Source: Acidomyces sp. 'richmondensis'
Taxonomy: Eukaryota > Ascomycota > Dothideomycetes > Mycosphaerellales > Teratosphaeriaceae
Direction: 5' to 3'
Length of the DNA: 64,000 nucleotides
Assembly: GCA_003545705.1 (NCBI GenBank)
Contig: QVLQ01000013.1
Span: forward strand, 558,001 to 622,000
Part shown: one piece after another, positions 40,944 to 51,491 of the stretch
Layout of the letters: every line of letters starts with the position of its first letter
How positions within the stretch are numbered: the stretch's first letter is position 1
The notes under the pieces: model-generated
What the model saw: only the letters and a program-made list of their open reading frames with translations
What the model was told of the DNA's origin: nothing
Databases searched by the model: none
Position numbers and translations under genes: made by a program

Positions 40944-41258
40944 TTAGAACCTCAAAATCAATTTCGTTCTCTGCGCCTCACACAACTCAATCAAATCAAT
41001 AGGTAAATACGGCATCCAATTTGATGAGTAATTCTGAATCAAGTCGGGTGTTGGCAACTCGGAATGAATTCGATCATGGAGTTTAGGAGCTTCGGTCCCG
41101 CTGGATCTCACTGGTGTGACCGCCTGCAGCTTGTATGATGAGAGTGCTGGCACATTATTGAGGGATTCATATCTGTGTTGTCTCAACTCAACGTTGGCGT
41201 AGGTTTCGTCGATGTCATTACCCGTAATGGCTTCTTCAATTTTACCAAAAATCGACAC
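40944..41258 (-). CDS. 104-aa ORF head-to-head with amidohydrolase, possible gene fragment
   Basis: The frame encodes MSIFGKIEEAITG, then a part with convincing protein character: NVELRQHRYESLNNVPALSSYKLQAVTPV, HDRIHSELPTPDLIQNYSSNWMPYLPIDLIELCEAQR. Its first 47 nt overlap the start of the plus-strand amidohydrolase. It may be the C-terminal remnant of a larger gene whose 5' part is lost or replaced by the neighbour, or a spurious ORF. I recognise no family. Confidence 0.35.
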   Translation of the reverse strand: MSIFGKIEEAITGNDIDETYANVELRQHRYESLNNVPALSSYKLQAVTPVRSSGTEAPKLHDRIHSELPTPDLIQNYSSNWMPYLPIDLIELCEAQRTKLILRF

Positions 41259-42279
41259 CCACTCACACTATCTGCCACCGTTCTACCAGCAAGCCTGTCG
41301 AGAGAATGGCCATGCAAATCCAGATGGTATGCCTTACCTTCCCGACTGGAGCCTTGAAACACATCTCGAGCTCATGGACAAAAATGGGATCTCTAAATCC
41401 GTCATCTCCATCTCCAGTCCCGGGACACATCTTGTGCCGGGTAATGACGAGCTCGCAGCAAAGCTTACGCGTGATTGCAATGCGTACGCCGCCAGTTTAA
41501 AGCAAAAGATGCCACAAAGGTTCGGCTACTTTGCCAGTCTTCCTCTTCCGGCTGTTGGCATTTGCCTCGAAGAGATCAAGACAGCCTCCCAAGAGGGCTG
41601 TGATGGTTTCGTTTTCTTGACAAATGGACATGGTCATTACTTGGGCGACAGTGTTTTTGACCCCATATTCGATGAGCTCAACAGGCGTCAGGCTATCGTT
41701 TTTATTCACCCGACGACGCCAACGTGCCCATGTTCTCCTGAAGCACTGTCTCAAGGTCAAGAGCCTATAAAGGCCACTCCGTTTGCCGGGCGATACCCTA
41801 ATCCTATGCTTGAATTTCTCTTTGACACCGCTCGGGTCGTGACGAACCTATTTATGAGCGGGACTGTGAGACGTTGCCCTGATATTCGATTTATCCTCCC
41901 TCACCTTGGCGGTGCCTTCCCTCCACTTTTATCGCGCTGGGCAGGTTACAGCAGCTTGGTTCCTGGACCTTGGGTTTCAGTGCCAGAGGATGAAGTGCGC
42001 GAAACCTTTCTAAAACAATTTTGGTTCGATATGGCTGGTTTTCCGTTTCCGGGGCAAATTAGAGGCCTCATGCAAGGTTCCGGCATACTGCACAGTAAGC
42101 TGCTTTACGGGAGTGATTACCCATTCACGAAAGCTCCTGGGGTGGAGATACTACTTGATGCGATGGATAAAGGTGTGAAGACTATGTTTACCAAGGAAGA
42201 AATCGAGGACATTTACCACCGGAATGCTGAAAGATTGCTGGGCCATTCCAAGCAAAGGCATGTATCTACGAAAGTCTAA
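41212..42279 (+). CDS. Amidohydrolase-2 family decarboxylase (ACMSD / 6-methylsalicylate decarboxylase-like)
   Basis: Single exon, 355 aa from 41212 or 350 from the ATG at 41227. The metal site begins KIDTHSHYLPP (HxH), with further ligands in VFIHPTTP, ILPHLGGAFP and LYGSDYPFTK. Family members are Zn-dependent TIM-barrel decarboxylases; close fungal relatives act on 6-methylsalicylate, orsellinate-type or 2-amino-3-carboxymuconate semialdehyde substrates. There is no polyketide synthase nearby, so the substrate is not predictable from context. The frame and metal ligands are intact, in contrast to the decayed amidohydrolase just upstream, which belongs to another subfamily. Confidence 0.88.
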   Translation: MSLPVMASSILPKIDTHSHYLPPFYQQACRENGHANPDGMPYLPDWSLETHLELMDKNGISKSVISISSPGTHLVPGNDELAAKLTRDCNAYAASLKQKMPQRFGYFASLPLPAVGICLEEIKTASQEGCDGFVFLTNGHGHYLGDSVFDPIFDELNRRQAIVFIHPTTPTCPCSPEALSQGQEPIKATPFAGRYPNPMLEFLFDTARVVTNLFMSGTVRRCPDIRFILPHLGGAFPPLLSRWAGYSSLVPGPWVSVPEDEVRETFLKQFWFDMAGFPFPGQIRGLMQGSGILHSKLLYGSDYPFTKAPGVEILLDAMDKGVKTMFTKEEIEDIYHRNAERLLGHSKQRHVSTKV

Positions 42280-42399
42280 TTACCAATGAAACCTTGTCAG
42301 ATTGATTTTTTGCTGTTCGGCCGTTCTGAATTCAATGAAGTTTAAAATCAGTCCATTATCGCACTCGTGACCATAACCAAATATTCTACGCATTAAATT

Positions 42400-43540
42400 T
42401 AAAGAAAGCTAGACACCTCTACACAGCAGTAGTTAGACCAGGAATGACATATGGATGCCCAGTTTGGACCCAAACAGCAAAGGGCGCAGGCTCCTCTTCT
42501 AGGCAGACAAAAGCCCTAGAGAAGATCCAAACCAGGCCCTAAGGCACATTACATGTGCCTACAAAAGTGTACCAGAACTGTTTCTCCAAAATGGAGAAAA
42601 CATTCCGCCTCTAGCACTATACACCTAAGACCTCGCAAGACAACATGCTCAGAAGACCCAGGACCTCTCAGTTTCCCAATACACTAGAGAGAAATGCAAT
42701 TAAGTAGCCTGGATGTACAAGAAAGGGAGAAAGAGGACAACAAAAGCCCAGACATGGATGATAAGGATAGAGAGATAGAACAAGCTAATAGAGATACAGC
42801 TAATAGAGATACAAAGAAGCTAAGGACACTCAAACAATAGAAGAAAGGGAAAGAAGGATTAATGGCTTCAAGAACAATAGGATAAGAGGTTGGACCAAGA
42901 AAGAAAGAGAATACAACAAGCCCAAGTTAGACAGGAAATACAAGCAGTATAGACTACACTAAGAAGAGGAGGAGGATTGAGGCTGTACAAAGGCTGGACT
43001 AGACCACGAAGCACAATAGCTACCTTGATTAGGACCGAACACATTGGCCTAGGAGCTTATCTGATTAAAAGGAGAGTCCTAGGAGCCAGACCTGAATGCA
43101 CCTGTGGATATAGAGCACAGAAGGTGAAGCACATGTTAATCTTCTGCCCTAAGAGACAGCAAGCAAGAGAAAAACCGTTTAGGGAGCAGGGACATCAAAA
43201 CTGGAAGGACCTAGCCAGCTCTAGGAGAGGCCTTACAGCAGCAGTAAGGTCGATAATCTAAGAAGCAGTTCTGGACCAATTCTCCCTTGCAAAGGATGAG
43301 GAACAGGAGAGAGAAGGGAGGGAGACAGATGGAGGAGAATTGGTGAGAGGTTAGGAGCTCCAGACCTCCTATTAATGTCCAAAAGGAAGACTAAGGCAAA
43401 AGTTGGATTGGCACTCAAGATAAACAAGAGATGAGAAGGGTTTTGTGCTCAGGCTTTTACCTTCGGTAAAACAAATTCAGTGATAACTGCTTATCGTAGA
43501 CAGGAATAGATCATCAATGCAAGACTTTATTATTATTATA
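42400..43540 (+). mobile_element. Decayed LINE (Tad-like non-LTR retrotransposon), 3' part
   Basis: The translated fragment resembles the C-terminal end of a fungal LINE ORF2: ARHLYTAVVRPGMTYGCPVW (42.41-42.46 kb, reverse transcriptase thumb region), then many stops. An open stretch at 42977-43261 contains TRPRSTIATLIRTEHIGLGAYLIKRRVLGARPECTCGYRAQKVKHMLIFCPKR. The C-x-C-x(10-11)-H-x4-C knuckle is typical of the end of these ORFs. A-rich composition and abundant TAG/TAA suggest RIP-like mutation. A TTA-repeat stretch at 43528-43540 may be the 3' tail. The 5' portion is absent. Confidence 0.75.
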
Positions 43541-45427
43541 CTTAAAGAAAATGAAGAGCATCTCAACGATAATAGCCTTTTTAATCAGGAGGGAATTCCC
43601 AAGGAGTCACGCTTTACCATTTGATATGTGCTGTGGGTCAGAAGATCTGGAATCTTCCAAAATTTGAGAAGCAGGACGGGACTCTCGTTCCAAACAGCAT
43701 CACAGACTGTTGCCAATAGTGCACGCTCCTGCATACCCCTCGTCAGTACACTCTTTGTGAATAACACCCAATTTACCCATAACCCGCACCAATTCCGGTT
43801 TCTCTTAGCTTGAAGCGTTCGAGTTATATCCTGCCGGAACACACCTGTCGATCAAGAGGAGGTTGAACTACCGGGGATATGCCATCTTTATGTATAGCCT
43901 AACAATAGACAAAGGATTTTAGCGCTGACCTTGAAGTAGTAACTATCTCTAGTTTTTTCCGTGTGATTATTTCAGGAAGTAGGTTCCTCCGTGGGAATCA
44001 CGGCCGGGTGCCAACATATATGGGCCTCGTTGAAGAGACCTGGTCTGTTGATTCCGGCCTGCTATCCCTAAGACAAATATACGTCGTCGGCCGCGTCTAA
44101 CATTCGGAAATTCGCCGCATAAACTACCTGCACACACCTGCAAATCAATCGGTCCGTGCTTGAACAGTGAGAGAAGATATACTGTTCCACTAGCTTAGCA
44201 GTCGGAGAGATATCTCACTTCTGATTGGGCGTGGACCACATGCAATGCCAAGAGCTCTGGGGGGCAATAGAGGCCTTAACTTGACCCGTGGTGTTTTTGG
44301 TGCTAAGGAGTAGATTAGTAGCAAATTGTCGTCATGCTTAAGGTCAGCCGGGGGCCTCAAGGTCAGGATTTCGCCAGGCATGTAAATTTTTGTATATCGC
44401 CAAATTCTCTTATACATGAGTAGATCGTATTATTCTGAGGATTTGGACGATTTAAATGTGTGTTTGATATGAGTCAGATAGATTTCACAATCATAATTTC
44501 GCGAGATGAACATTAAAAGTGCCCTGGATACTGTCGGAACGTCCCGAGCGATGGATACCGTCTGGTCGATGGGACAGAATGCTCTGGAAAGTATGTCTTG
44601 TACCTTTTGTATTTCTCATCTAAGCACAATGACAATTATGATCGGAAGTTCTACAAGTTTAAATTTCTTACCTTTAAAATAGCACACTTGCTGTCATTCT
44701 CAGCAACATTCGCTGTCCAAGACAGAGCCATATTTTCCAGCTTTAATAGATTATGAAATGATGGTCTTCATGTTCTCCACGACGGCCATGCTTTGCTCGT
44801 ATTGGTCAATCTGTGGGTGGTGCACGTGCGGGAAGTAAAAGCTCCAACATGAACGGACAAGTCGTCTTATTCACAGCGTGGCATTCAGATGATTTTACAT
44901 GAACATAGGGAGGCCATACCTTCCCGTGATTTAAGGGAACAAAATGAGATTGGCGGCCGGATTGAAAGTACAAATTTTTACGTATGAGGACCAAGTTCAA
45001 ATGAAATGATGTAAGCACAAAAATTCAAAGCTGAAATTTGCTGTTGATGGCCATGAGAAGAGCAGGAAATTGGCGCATATACGCTTGGAGATTTGATAAT
45101 GTGAGACTTCTGACTTTTGCCGATAGTCAATGTTTGGCAGACGTTGATTGATTGCGCCTGGAAATAGACAAAGGCCAACGAGAATAAATTTTATCATTTT
45201 TGAGCAGAGTTGCGAGCCGGAATGTCTGGCTGACTGATATTTGGCTGACATCGTGTAGCCGAACATGGCACTCGTCAACTCACGAAGAAAGGTTATAATG
45301 ACATGCCAAGACTCGCTTGACCTTCCCTCTTGTGCCAATTGTACATGCAGCTTCACGCCTCGTTTCTTCAGCGACTCATTACATATAAAAGGGTCTCTGC
45401 GGTCCTCTCTTCTATAATTCGTACGGG
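43541..45427. other. AT-rich intergenic, end of accessory island
   Basis: About 1.9 kb without a supported gene. Small ORFs at 43585-43842, 44190-44417 and 44997-45440 (all minus) have no recognisable motifs. Probable decayed DNA. Confidence 0.45.
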
Positions 45428-46729
45428 ATGGCCGCAGCAAATAATGAGTCTCCCGATCCTCTGATCCTCCTCCGCACAGCTATCTGTGCTCGCCAGCCTC
45501 TGCCTATCCCATCGCTTGATGCCAACCCTGCCACCCAAGCTTCCACTGATGTTTCTCTCGCACAAGCCAACTACCTCATCTTCAACTCCCAATCCCCTGG
45601 TAGCAGTAATCAGCATATTTCAATCCCTCTCACTCAGCCAACTCGCTTCATCTCCGCCGCCGGCGGCCAACAGCCCCTCGACCTGCGTTCTGTCTTCTTC
45701 TGCTACTCCAATCGCGACACTCCCGGCACCACATACATTACCCTCGCTCAAAGTCTCAACGAGGAGCTGCGGAAGGCGGGAAAAAATGAGACCGTCACGA
45801 CACTAGTGTTTGGCGAGCGTGTGGATCTGAATGACTGGCTGGCAGGTAATGTTGGAGAGGAGCAGAGCGAGTTCATCCGGAGCGTGGATGCGAACAGGCA
45901 GACGCAACGTGAGGCGACTGATGCCGCGGCCATGGTGGCTGGAGACAAGGATGTGGAGATGCGGGACGCTGCCGGTGTGCCAGACAAGGCGGAGCAGGAG
46001 CGCTTGAGGGAGATATACGCTGGCGAGCGACGGACGGGTGATCGGAACACGATGCTCCGCGGTTCCAAGATTCAGGACTTCAGCGACATGCGAAAGAAGT
46101 ACAGTGTGCTCTTCTTCTCCAAAGGTCGGTCTCAACCGCAGCAACCGCAGCAACATGTTCCTACTCTCACAAATAATCCCGCTCTTCGGCCACCGGTCAA
46201 ACAAACCGCGCCCGGCCGCCGCCCGGAGCCAATAATTCTCCTCTCTCCTTCCGCTTCGAGTTTGCTGCGTATGCCGAATATCAAGTCCTTCTTGGAAGGC
46301 GGCGTATATACCGACCCAACGGCCGCCGCAGCCGCATCAACCGGCGCCAATATTCTACATCTTACTCGCACCCTGCCCAGCATTTCAGCAACAAAGCCTC
46401 TTCGCTTCATCCTTGTAGATGATCCGTCTGCCTTCCGTCCGGACTACTGGGACCGTCTCGTCGCCGTCTTTACCACTGGCCAAACGTGGCAATTCAAGAA
46501 TTACAAGTGGCAGCAGCCCGGGGAGTTGTTCAGCCATGCGTTGGGAGTGTATGTGGGATGGAAGGGTGAGGTTGTCCCCGAAACAGTGAAAGGCTGGGGT
46601 CGGGGAGTGATGGTGGCGCAGATCGATAAGGGTACACAAAGATGGCGTGATCGCGAGGTGGTGGAGGAGATTTGGCGGGGCATAGAAGGGCGTATGCGGG
46701 CAATGGGATGGGGAAGGGAGCAAAGGTAG
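45428..46729 (+). CDS. CDC73: Paf1 complex subunit Cdc73
   Basis: Single exon, 433 aa. The N-terminal part (LILLRTAICARQPL to LQ-like helices) and the C-terminal Ras-like Cdc73 domain from about residue 260 are visible: PEPIILLSPSASSLLRMPNIKSFL, LRFILVDDPSAFRPDYWDRLVAVFTTGQTWQFKNYKW, ELFSHALGVYVGW and REVVEEIWRGIE. Cdc73 (parafibromin) links the Paf1 complex to elongating RNA polymerase II and promotes histone H2B ubiquitination and H3K4/K36 methylation. It lies just outside the AT-rich island. The frame is clean. Confidence 0.94.
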   Translation: MAAANNESPDPLILLRTAICARQPLPIPSLDANPATQASTDVSLAQANYLIFNSQSPGSSNQHISIPLTQPTRFISAAGGQQPLDLRSVFFCYSNRDTPGTTYITLAQSLNEELRKAGKNETVTTLVFGERVDLNDWLAGNVGEEQSEFIRSVDANRQTQREATDAAAMVAGDKDVEMRDAAGVPDKAEQERLREIYAGERRTGDRNTMLRGSKIQDFSDMRKKYSVLFFSKGRSQPQQPQQHVPTLTNNPALRPPVKQTAPGRRPEPIILLSPSASSLLRMPNIKSFLEGGVYTDPTAAAAASTGANILHLTRTLPSISATKPLRFILVDDPSAFRPDYWDRLVAVFTTGQTWQFKNYKWQQPGELFSHALGVYVGWKGEVVPETVKGWGRGVMVAQIDKGTQRWRDREVVEEIWRGIEGRMRAMGWGREQR

Positions 46730-47446
46730 TTGTCCAAGCCGTTATTCGGGGTGTTTTTTTACTGCAGCGTTCAAGCGGGTTGCGACTCAGGTGGGCAAAA
46801 TGTGATGACCGTCGTGGTACATTTTGGGAATCAGCGGGAAATAAGACGATTACAAAGCTTGTAACGAAACGCTAGCTGGATGTGCTCTTAGATCCAACTG
46901 CATTACTACTACTGCACGATGTTTGCTCTCATTTCATGTTCTACCGCCATGCTATGGCTTCATCGTGAACAAGCACAGACCCTCATTCTGGCCGATCGGA
47001 GCATGCAAGAGGAGAGCGCACTTGTGGGCAGCTGTACCTACAAAACAAGGAATGGGACATGATCCTGTTACGCCTCTACAGTCTTCGCTGTTCAAGCGAG
47101 TTATGGGGTATGATTTGGAAAATAGGAAATGTTGGTAACGCAGTCAAAACATAAACCATTAAAATTCTGTCTTTACGGCCCAGCCGCCCCCAGGCTCGCC
47201 GAATATTTCACTCTGGCGAACTTTCCACGGCGTGATGCATAACAACATCAAGGCCTCCAATCGAGAGAAGAAAGAAGCATCAGAAATTGATGATGCGGAT
47301 TAAAAAAAATTTCAGAGAATTTCTCTCCTCAATCTCCCCACTTCCACTCTAATCGGTCAAAAAACTAACATATTGATAAAGACCTTGGAAGCCATGGAGA
47401 AAATTGGAAAAAACTCGGATCCACAAGTGGAAAAATTTGTATTCAC
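46730..47446. other. Intergenic, CDC73 downstream
   Basis: About 700 bp with no recognised gene before the tRNA. Confidence 0.4.
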
Positions 47447-47553
47447 GGGCCTGGCCGGGATTTGAACCCGGGGCCTGTCACATTCATCGCAGAGTTGACC
47501 TCGTGCAGGGCAAATCACCCGAAGCGACAATCATACCACTAGACCACCAGGCC
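47447..47553 (-). tRNA. tRNA-Pro(CGG) with intron
   Basis: The cloverleaf folds as acceptor GGCCTGG/CCAGGCC (7 bp, perfect), D arm with GTCTAGTGGTATGAT, anticodon stem GTCGC/GTGAC, anticodon loop TTCGGGT with CGG, variable loop AGGCC, T arm CCGGG-TTCAAAT-CCCGG, and discriminator C. An intron of about 35 nt sits at the canonical site one base 3' of the anticodon. A-box (TGGTCTAGTGG) and B-box (GGTTCAAATCC) match the pol III internal promoter, and a T run follows at about 47431-47435 on the coding strand. Confidence 0.95.
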
Positions 47554-48184
47554 GTCATTAACTAGGCAAGCCGAGTCGAATCTAACAACTGGACACGACT
47601 GAATTTGGGCTCACGTAATTGGCTGAGTTCTGCTCAGCATTTGAATATATTCTTTACTCAGTTTGCCGGAATAACGCCGAGACGTCCAACCACGACACTC
47701 GATTGGAGGAAATGTTGGCTTGATGGGCATACCGAGTGAAATCTACATATCAATGCAGCCCTTTTCGGACTAAATCTTTTTATAGGTATCAAGAAAACAT
47801 AAAGGTGGGTCTCGTGTAGATGAAATCTTTTGAATCAGTTAACAAGATACGCTAATAAGTCTTCAGCCATGTCACATAATCGCGTCTGAGCTACTCCGAC
47901 TTGATCGTCGTCGTCGTCATCATCATCCATGAACCTTTTCATACCTTCATCATCGACGGAGCGCCACGCCAGCAGCAAATACAAGGGGGTTTTTTTGGGG
48001 TGGGGTCCTTTTCGCCAAAATTTCCTCATACTTACCCGCCTCAGCAAATGCTCACAAATCGGGATTACCTCTATCCAATGTCAGCCGTGGTTGCTAAGGG
48101 CAAATTTCGTAAATAAAAAGTCTTTGTGCAGTGCTCGCTAATGAAAAGTCACGTTCACGCGCTCTCTCTCTCCCTCCCTTCATC
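47554..48184. other. Intergenic
   Basis: About 630 bp without a recognised gene. A GTC/CAT repeat at about 47905-47930 makes a poly-Asp run in a minus-strand ORF, which I treat as spurious. Confidence 0.4.
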
Positions 48185-49950
48185 TTAGCCGGAGAATGGA
48201 GTCTCTTGTCCACTGCCACTCGCACTACCGCTGCTGGTATTCCCACCACTGCGATCGAGACCGGGATCTCCGAACAGCTGGGCATGCGACATTGCATCTT
48301 GCGCACCAACAATTGTTCCACCTTCCGCATGATGCCAGCCATTGCTGTCGCCATTATTGCCCACGCTCTCCGACTGCGCATTGTGTCGTGGATCGCTTGC
48401 CCAGATGGGCACCCCATCCTGAGGCAAAGTATTGCCGACCGGCTTGCCCTGTGCATAGTCGACGAGCGTGCCGTTGATGCCGGTCAACGCCCAAGCGAAG
48501 ACAGCTTGCTCGCGGATGGCATGGAGAAAATCTTGATGAGCGGGTCCCGTGTGTGCGTGTGGTACCACATGGTCGTGCTGAGCAGCCCTCGGCCCCAACG
48601 CGGGTGCGAAAGCGGTACCGAAGCCGGCCCCGGGACGGACTTCGACCGGGGGGAAGATTGGCTCTTGTGCCCATGGGGCGGCGAAGATGCCGTTGGGATA
48701 TGCGGGGCGGGAAGGGCGGTGTGTGGGATGGGAATCATGGGGCGTGCTTTGCGGAGGCAGACGACGAGGCCGTCTGAGGTGCAGGAGATCACGGCCTCCA
48801 ACTCCAAAGGGTCGACAGCCTGGAGAGGCGAGGTAGGATTGTGCTCGGAAGATGGAGCCAGAGATGATGTCGAAGACGGCACCTCCTGCGGTTGGCCGAA
48901 GATGCCTTCATGCGTGTCTGCTGCATTGGTGCTCTCGCCGGAGGACATCCGGTGGTTCGGCGGGTTCTCCACACCGCTATCGATTTCCATCCCGTGGGTG
49001 CCCGGGGCGGCAGAATTCGAAGTCGACGACTCGGCGCGGTGGGGGGACGTGTTTTCATCCTCCAGATACACGCCGCCTTCGACCGACAGGTCTTCGCTCA
49101 TGTCGGTCGTGGTCATTTCTTCGTCGCTGTCCTCGTCCGGGGGGGGCGGCTCATCATCCATGCGTGGGTCGCGGAACCAGAATCGCAGGTATGCGATCGA
49201 ATCGTTGCCCTTCGCGTTCTCCAGACATTTGACCGCATCTGGTAAGCAATTTTCTGCGATGCAATGGTAAAAGCTGCGACCGCGCATGGCCCCTGCCGGT
49301 ATGCCGATGATGTCATGTATGCCGCTCGTGGCATACATGATCGTGAGCGTGCGCGTGAATCTGTTCAAGAAGAGGGCGGCGCGCGGCTCGTGCATCTCCG
49401 CCTTGACATCTCGCTTGAACTTGGTGGAGATGTGTGACAACATGTGATACCTAGGGTCATTGGGAGAAGAAGAGAACATGCGTCGGACCAGGGGCGCTTC
49501 CTGGGCGCGGTCTGCGTAGGTTGTCAGTCTCGTTTTCATCCACTGGTCGACACCTCTCTCGACTCACTGCAGCTCGCCGGTCCCCGGCGATAGATGCTCG
49601 TACAAACAACCATAACATCGTAAACGACCGTAAAACAGCACTCGCAACCGACCCATTGTCCCTGTCGGTCCTTTACTCGGCAGTATGCAAGCACGGCCGC
49701 CTTGTCCAGCGAGACACGCTTCTGCTGGAACTGGCGGGCGAAGGGCAAGTCCTCGGCGGGGAAGAAATCCCACGCCGGGCGGTTGACGACTTCATCGGGA
49801 GTGTACCCGAGAATGTCGATGATCGAGTCCGACGAATATAAGATGCGCGCCTCCGCCGTGAGATCTGCCACAGACCGTCAGTCGCCCGCGGGAGGCCGGA
49901 GGCGGGACAACGCTTTACGTACCATGAATCGATATGAATGTGGTCTCCAT
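48185..49950 (-). CDS. PAS-domain fungal regulator, one frameshift in the C-terminal third
   Basis: Exons 49950..49923, 49864..49568 and 49511..48185 splice with introns of 58 and 56 nt. A PAS fold covers about residues 10-110: DLTAEARILYSSDSIIDILGYTPDEVV, WDFFPAEDLPFARQFQQ, CRVKDRQGQWVGCECCFTVVYDVMVVCTSIYRR. A second PAS-like part (LFLNRFTRTLTIMYATSGIHDIIGIPAGAMRGRSFYHCI) follows. The middle is acidic and Ser/Pro-rich. The C-terminus (NGIFAAPWAQEP, then FAWALTGINGTLVDYA) lies in another frame from the PAS exon, so one base appears to be missing near GGGG 48738-48741. As written the protein would end at 48484. With the base, the length is 550 aa. Function is unknown; WC-1-like sensing is only an analogy. 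Confidence 0.75.
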
Positions 49951-51491
49951 CTGGGCCTAAAAGCCTATGGCGAAGAACAGTTCTCCGGGGAGCGCGGTGG
50001 GTGGAACGCGCGCGTGAAGCTGCCGACTACCTCCCACCTGGCATTGACGGGATGCGACCAGCGTGTGCGTACGGGGCCGTCTGTGGTCTTGAAGACGGCC
50101 GAGATGGTCGTGCGCGCGCAACCGCTTTTGCCTCGGGTCGCGCCGCGCGTAGAGGAATCAGGACAGAGTAGGTGGGGGTCTGCTGCGTAACACGTGCGAA
50201 CGTCTGGAGGGTTGGATACAGGGCACGACAAAAACACTCCAGCCAGCTGCAGTTCCGTTGGACAGTAAGGCACGCCTGCAAGCCGAGTGGACTGTGTGAT
50301 GGAGAAATCGCCGTCGGTTGTTTTTGAGGTGTGCCCCCAATGGTAGGAGAAGATGTCGGGAGGTGCAACACCCGGGTCTGGATATGACGTCGTCGTTCAA
50401 TCAAATTCTAACCCGGCGTGGCTCAATCAATTTCTTGCCTCTTGACCTCGACAGCTCGAGAGATGGGCGTGGAAGTGGCCTTTAAAACTTCATTGGGAGT
50501 GAACGACATCGCCGATCCCTAAGCTTGGGTTGCTCGTGGCGGAGGCACCGACTTGCTGGGTCTGTCGTCCACGAAACGTGCAGCTTTGGATTCGGAAGCA
50601 CACGCGCGCCGGTTGAGCCATCACACAGAAACCACTTACACCTCCCCGCCGCCCTTCGCCCTCCATCTCCCTGGATTGAGTCCTCATTGTAACGGTCGTC
50701 TCGAGCTGGGCCAAGAATCCCGGGAGGCCAGCCACACTCCCCGGACAAGACTCGGTTCCCTGCAGATGCGCATCCAAAGCCAGCCAAAAAAAAAAAAAGT
50801 TGGAATCGCTTCGAAAACTCAACCCAATTTCGCCGTGCGCACCGCAGACTGCGTTGTCCCTTCTCAGTAAACCAGGTACGTCGCCAATGATCGAGTCAAA
50901 CTACTGCATCGGCGCGTTATCTGCACAGCATTTCGCTGCGTTCCTGCCGTTTTGAGGTCACCCCCTCCATATCCACCAAAGCGCACATGCATTGTTCCGC
51001 GAAACAGCCTCTCTTCCGAGTTCCGCGCTGCACCTACGCTCCAACTGATGCGCCTCATGCCAATCGGCAAACGCTGAGCTCGTACAGGCTACGAACGACC
51101 GGCGAAAGAGGACCTCACAGCTACGGCATTCCGCCGCATCAATCGTCGATTCAAATTCTCAGTGTCACCTTCCTCGCCTCCGCCGATCCCGTCCGTATGA
51201 CGGATGAACTGTGGGACAGGTCGCTCATGACACCCGTCGATCCCGCAACATTTTGATGTCCAAATTTTATCACGGACTTGCTCGGCCGTCACAAGGCCGA
51301 GAAAACTGCGTATCTTTCCGTGGCGTGTGTTTGGGCTCACGGTTTGCTCGAGATAAACCATCGGCGTGAGTGCGGCTGGCGCGTATAGTGTTATCTCTTC
51401 AGCCCGCTCTCAAGCAACCCACACGGTCCGATATCGAATGCTCGGCATGCCGAGGTCGATTTCATGACCATGGCTCCCGCGTCTTGGGCCG
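49951..51491. other. Divergent intergenic region PAS gene / EED-like gene
   Basis: About 1.5 kb. No convincing gene. An A12-13 run lies at about 50788-50800. Upstream exons of the EED-like gene could be hidden here; none was identified with confidence. Confidence 0.35.

Noticed and set aside
41212..42279. Polyketide or aromatic catabolic gene cluster around the decarboxylase
   Set aside because: No PKS, transporter, P450 or regulator is present; neighbours are pseudogenes, a LINE and housekeeping genes.
43585..43842. 85-aa minus ORF in the AT-rich island
   Set aside because: No recognisable domain; region is decayed DNA.
48131..49270. 379-aa plus-strand ORF opposite the PAS gene
   Set aside because: The minus strand carries conserved PAS sequence with good splice sites; the plus frame is low-complexity and unrecognised.
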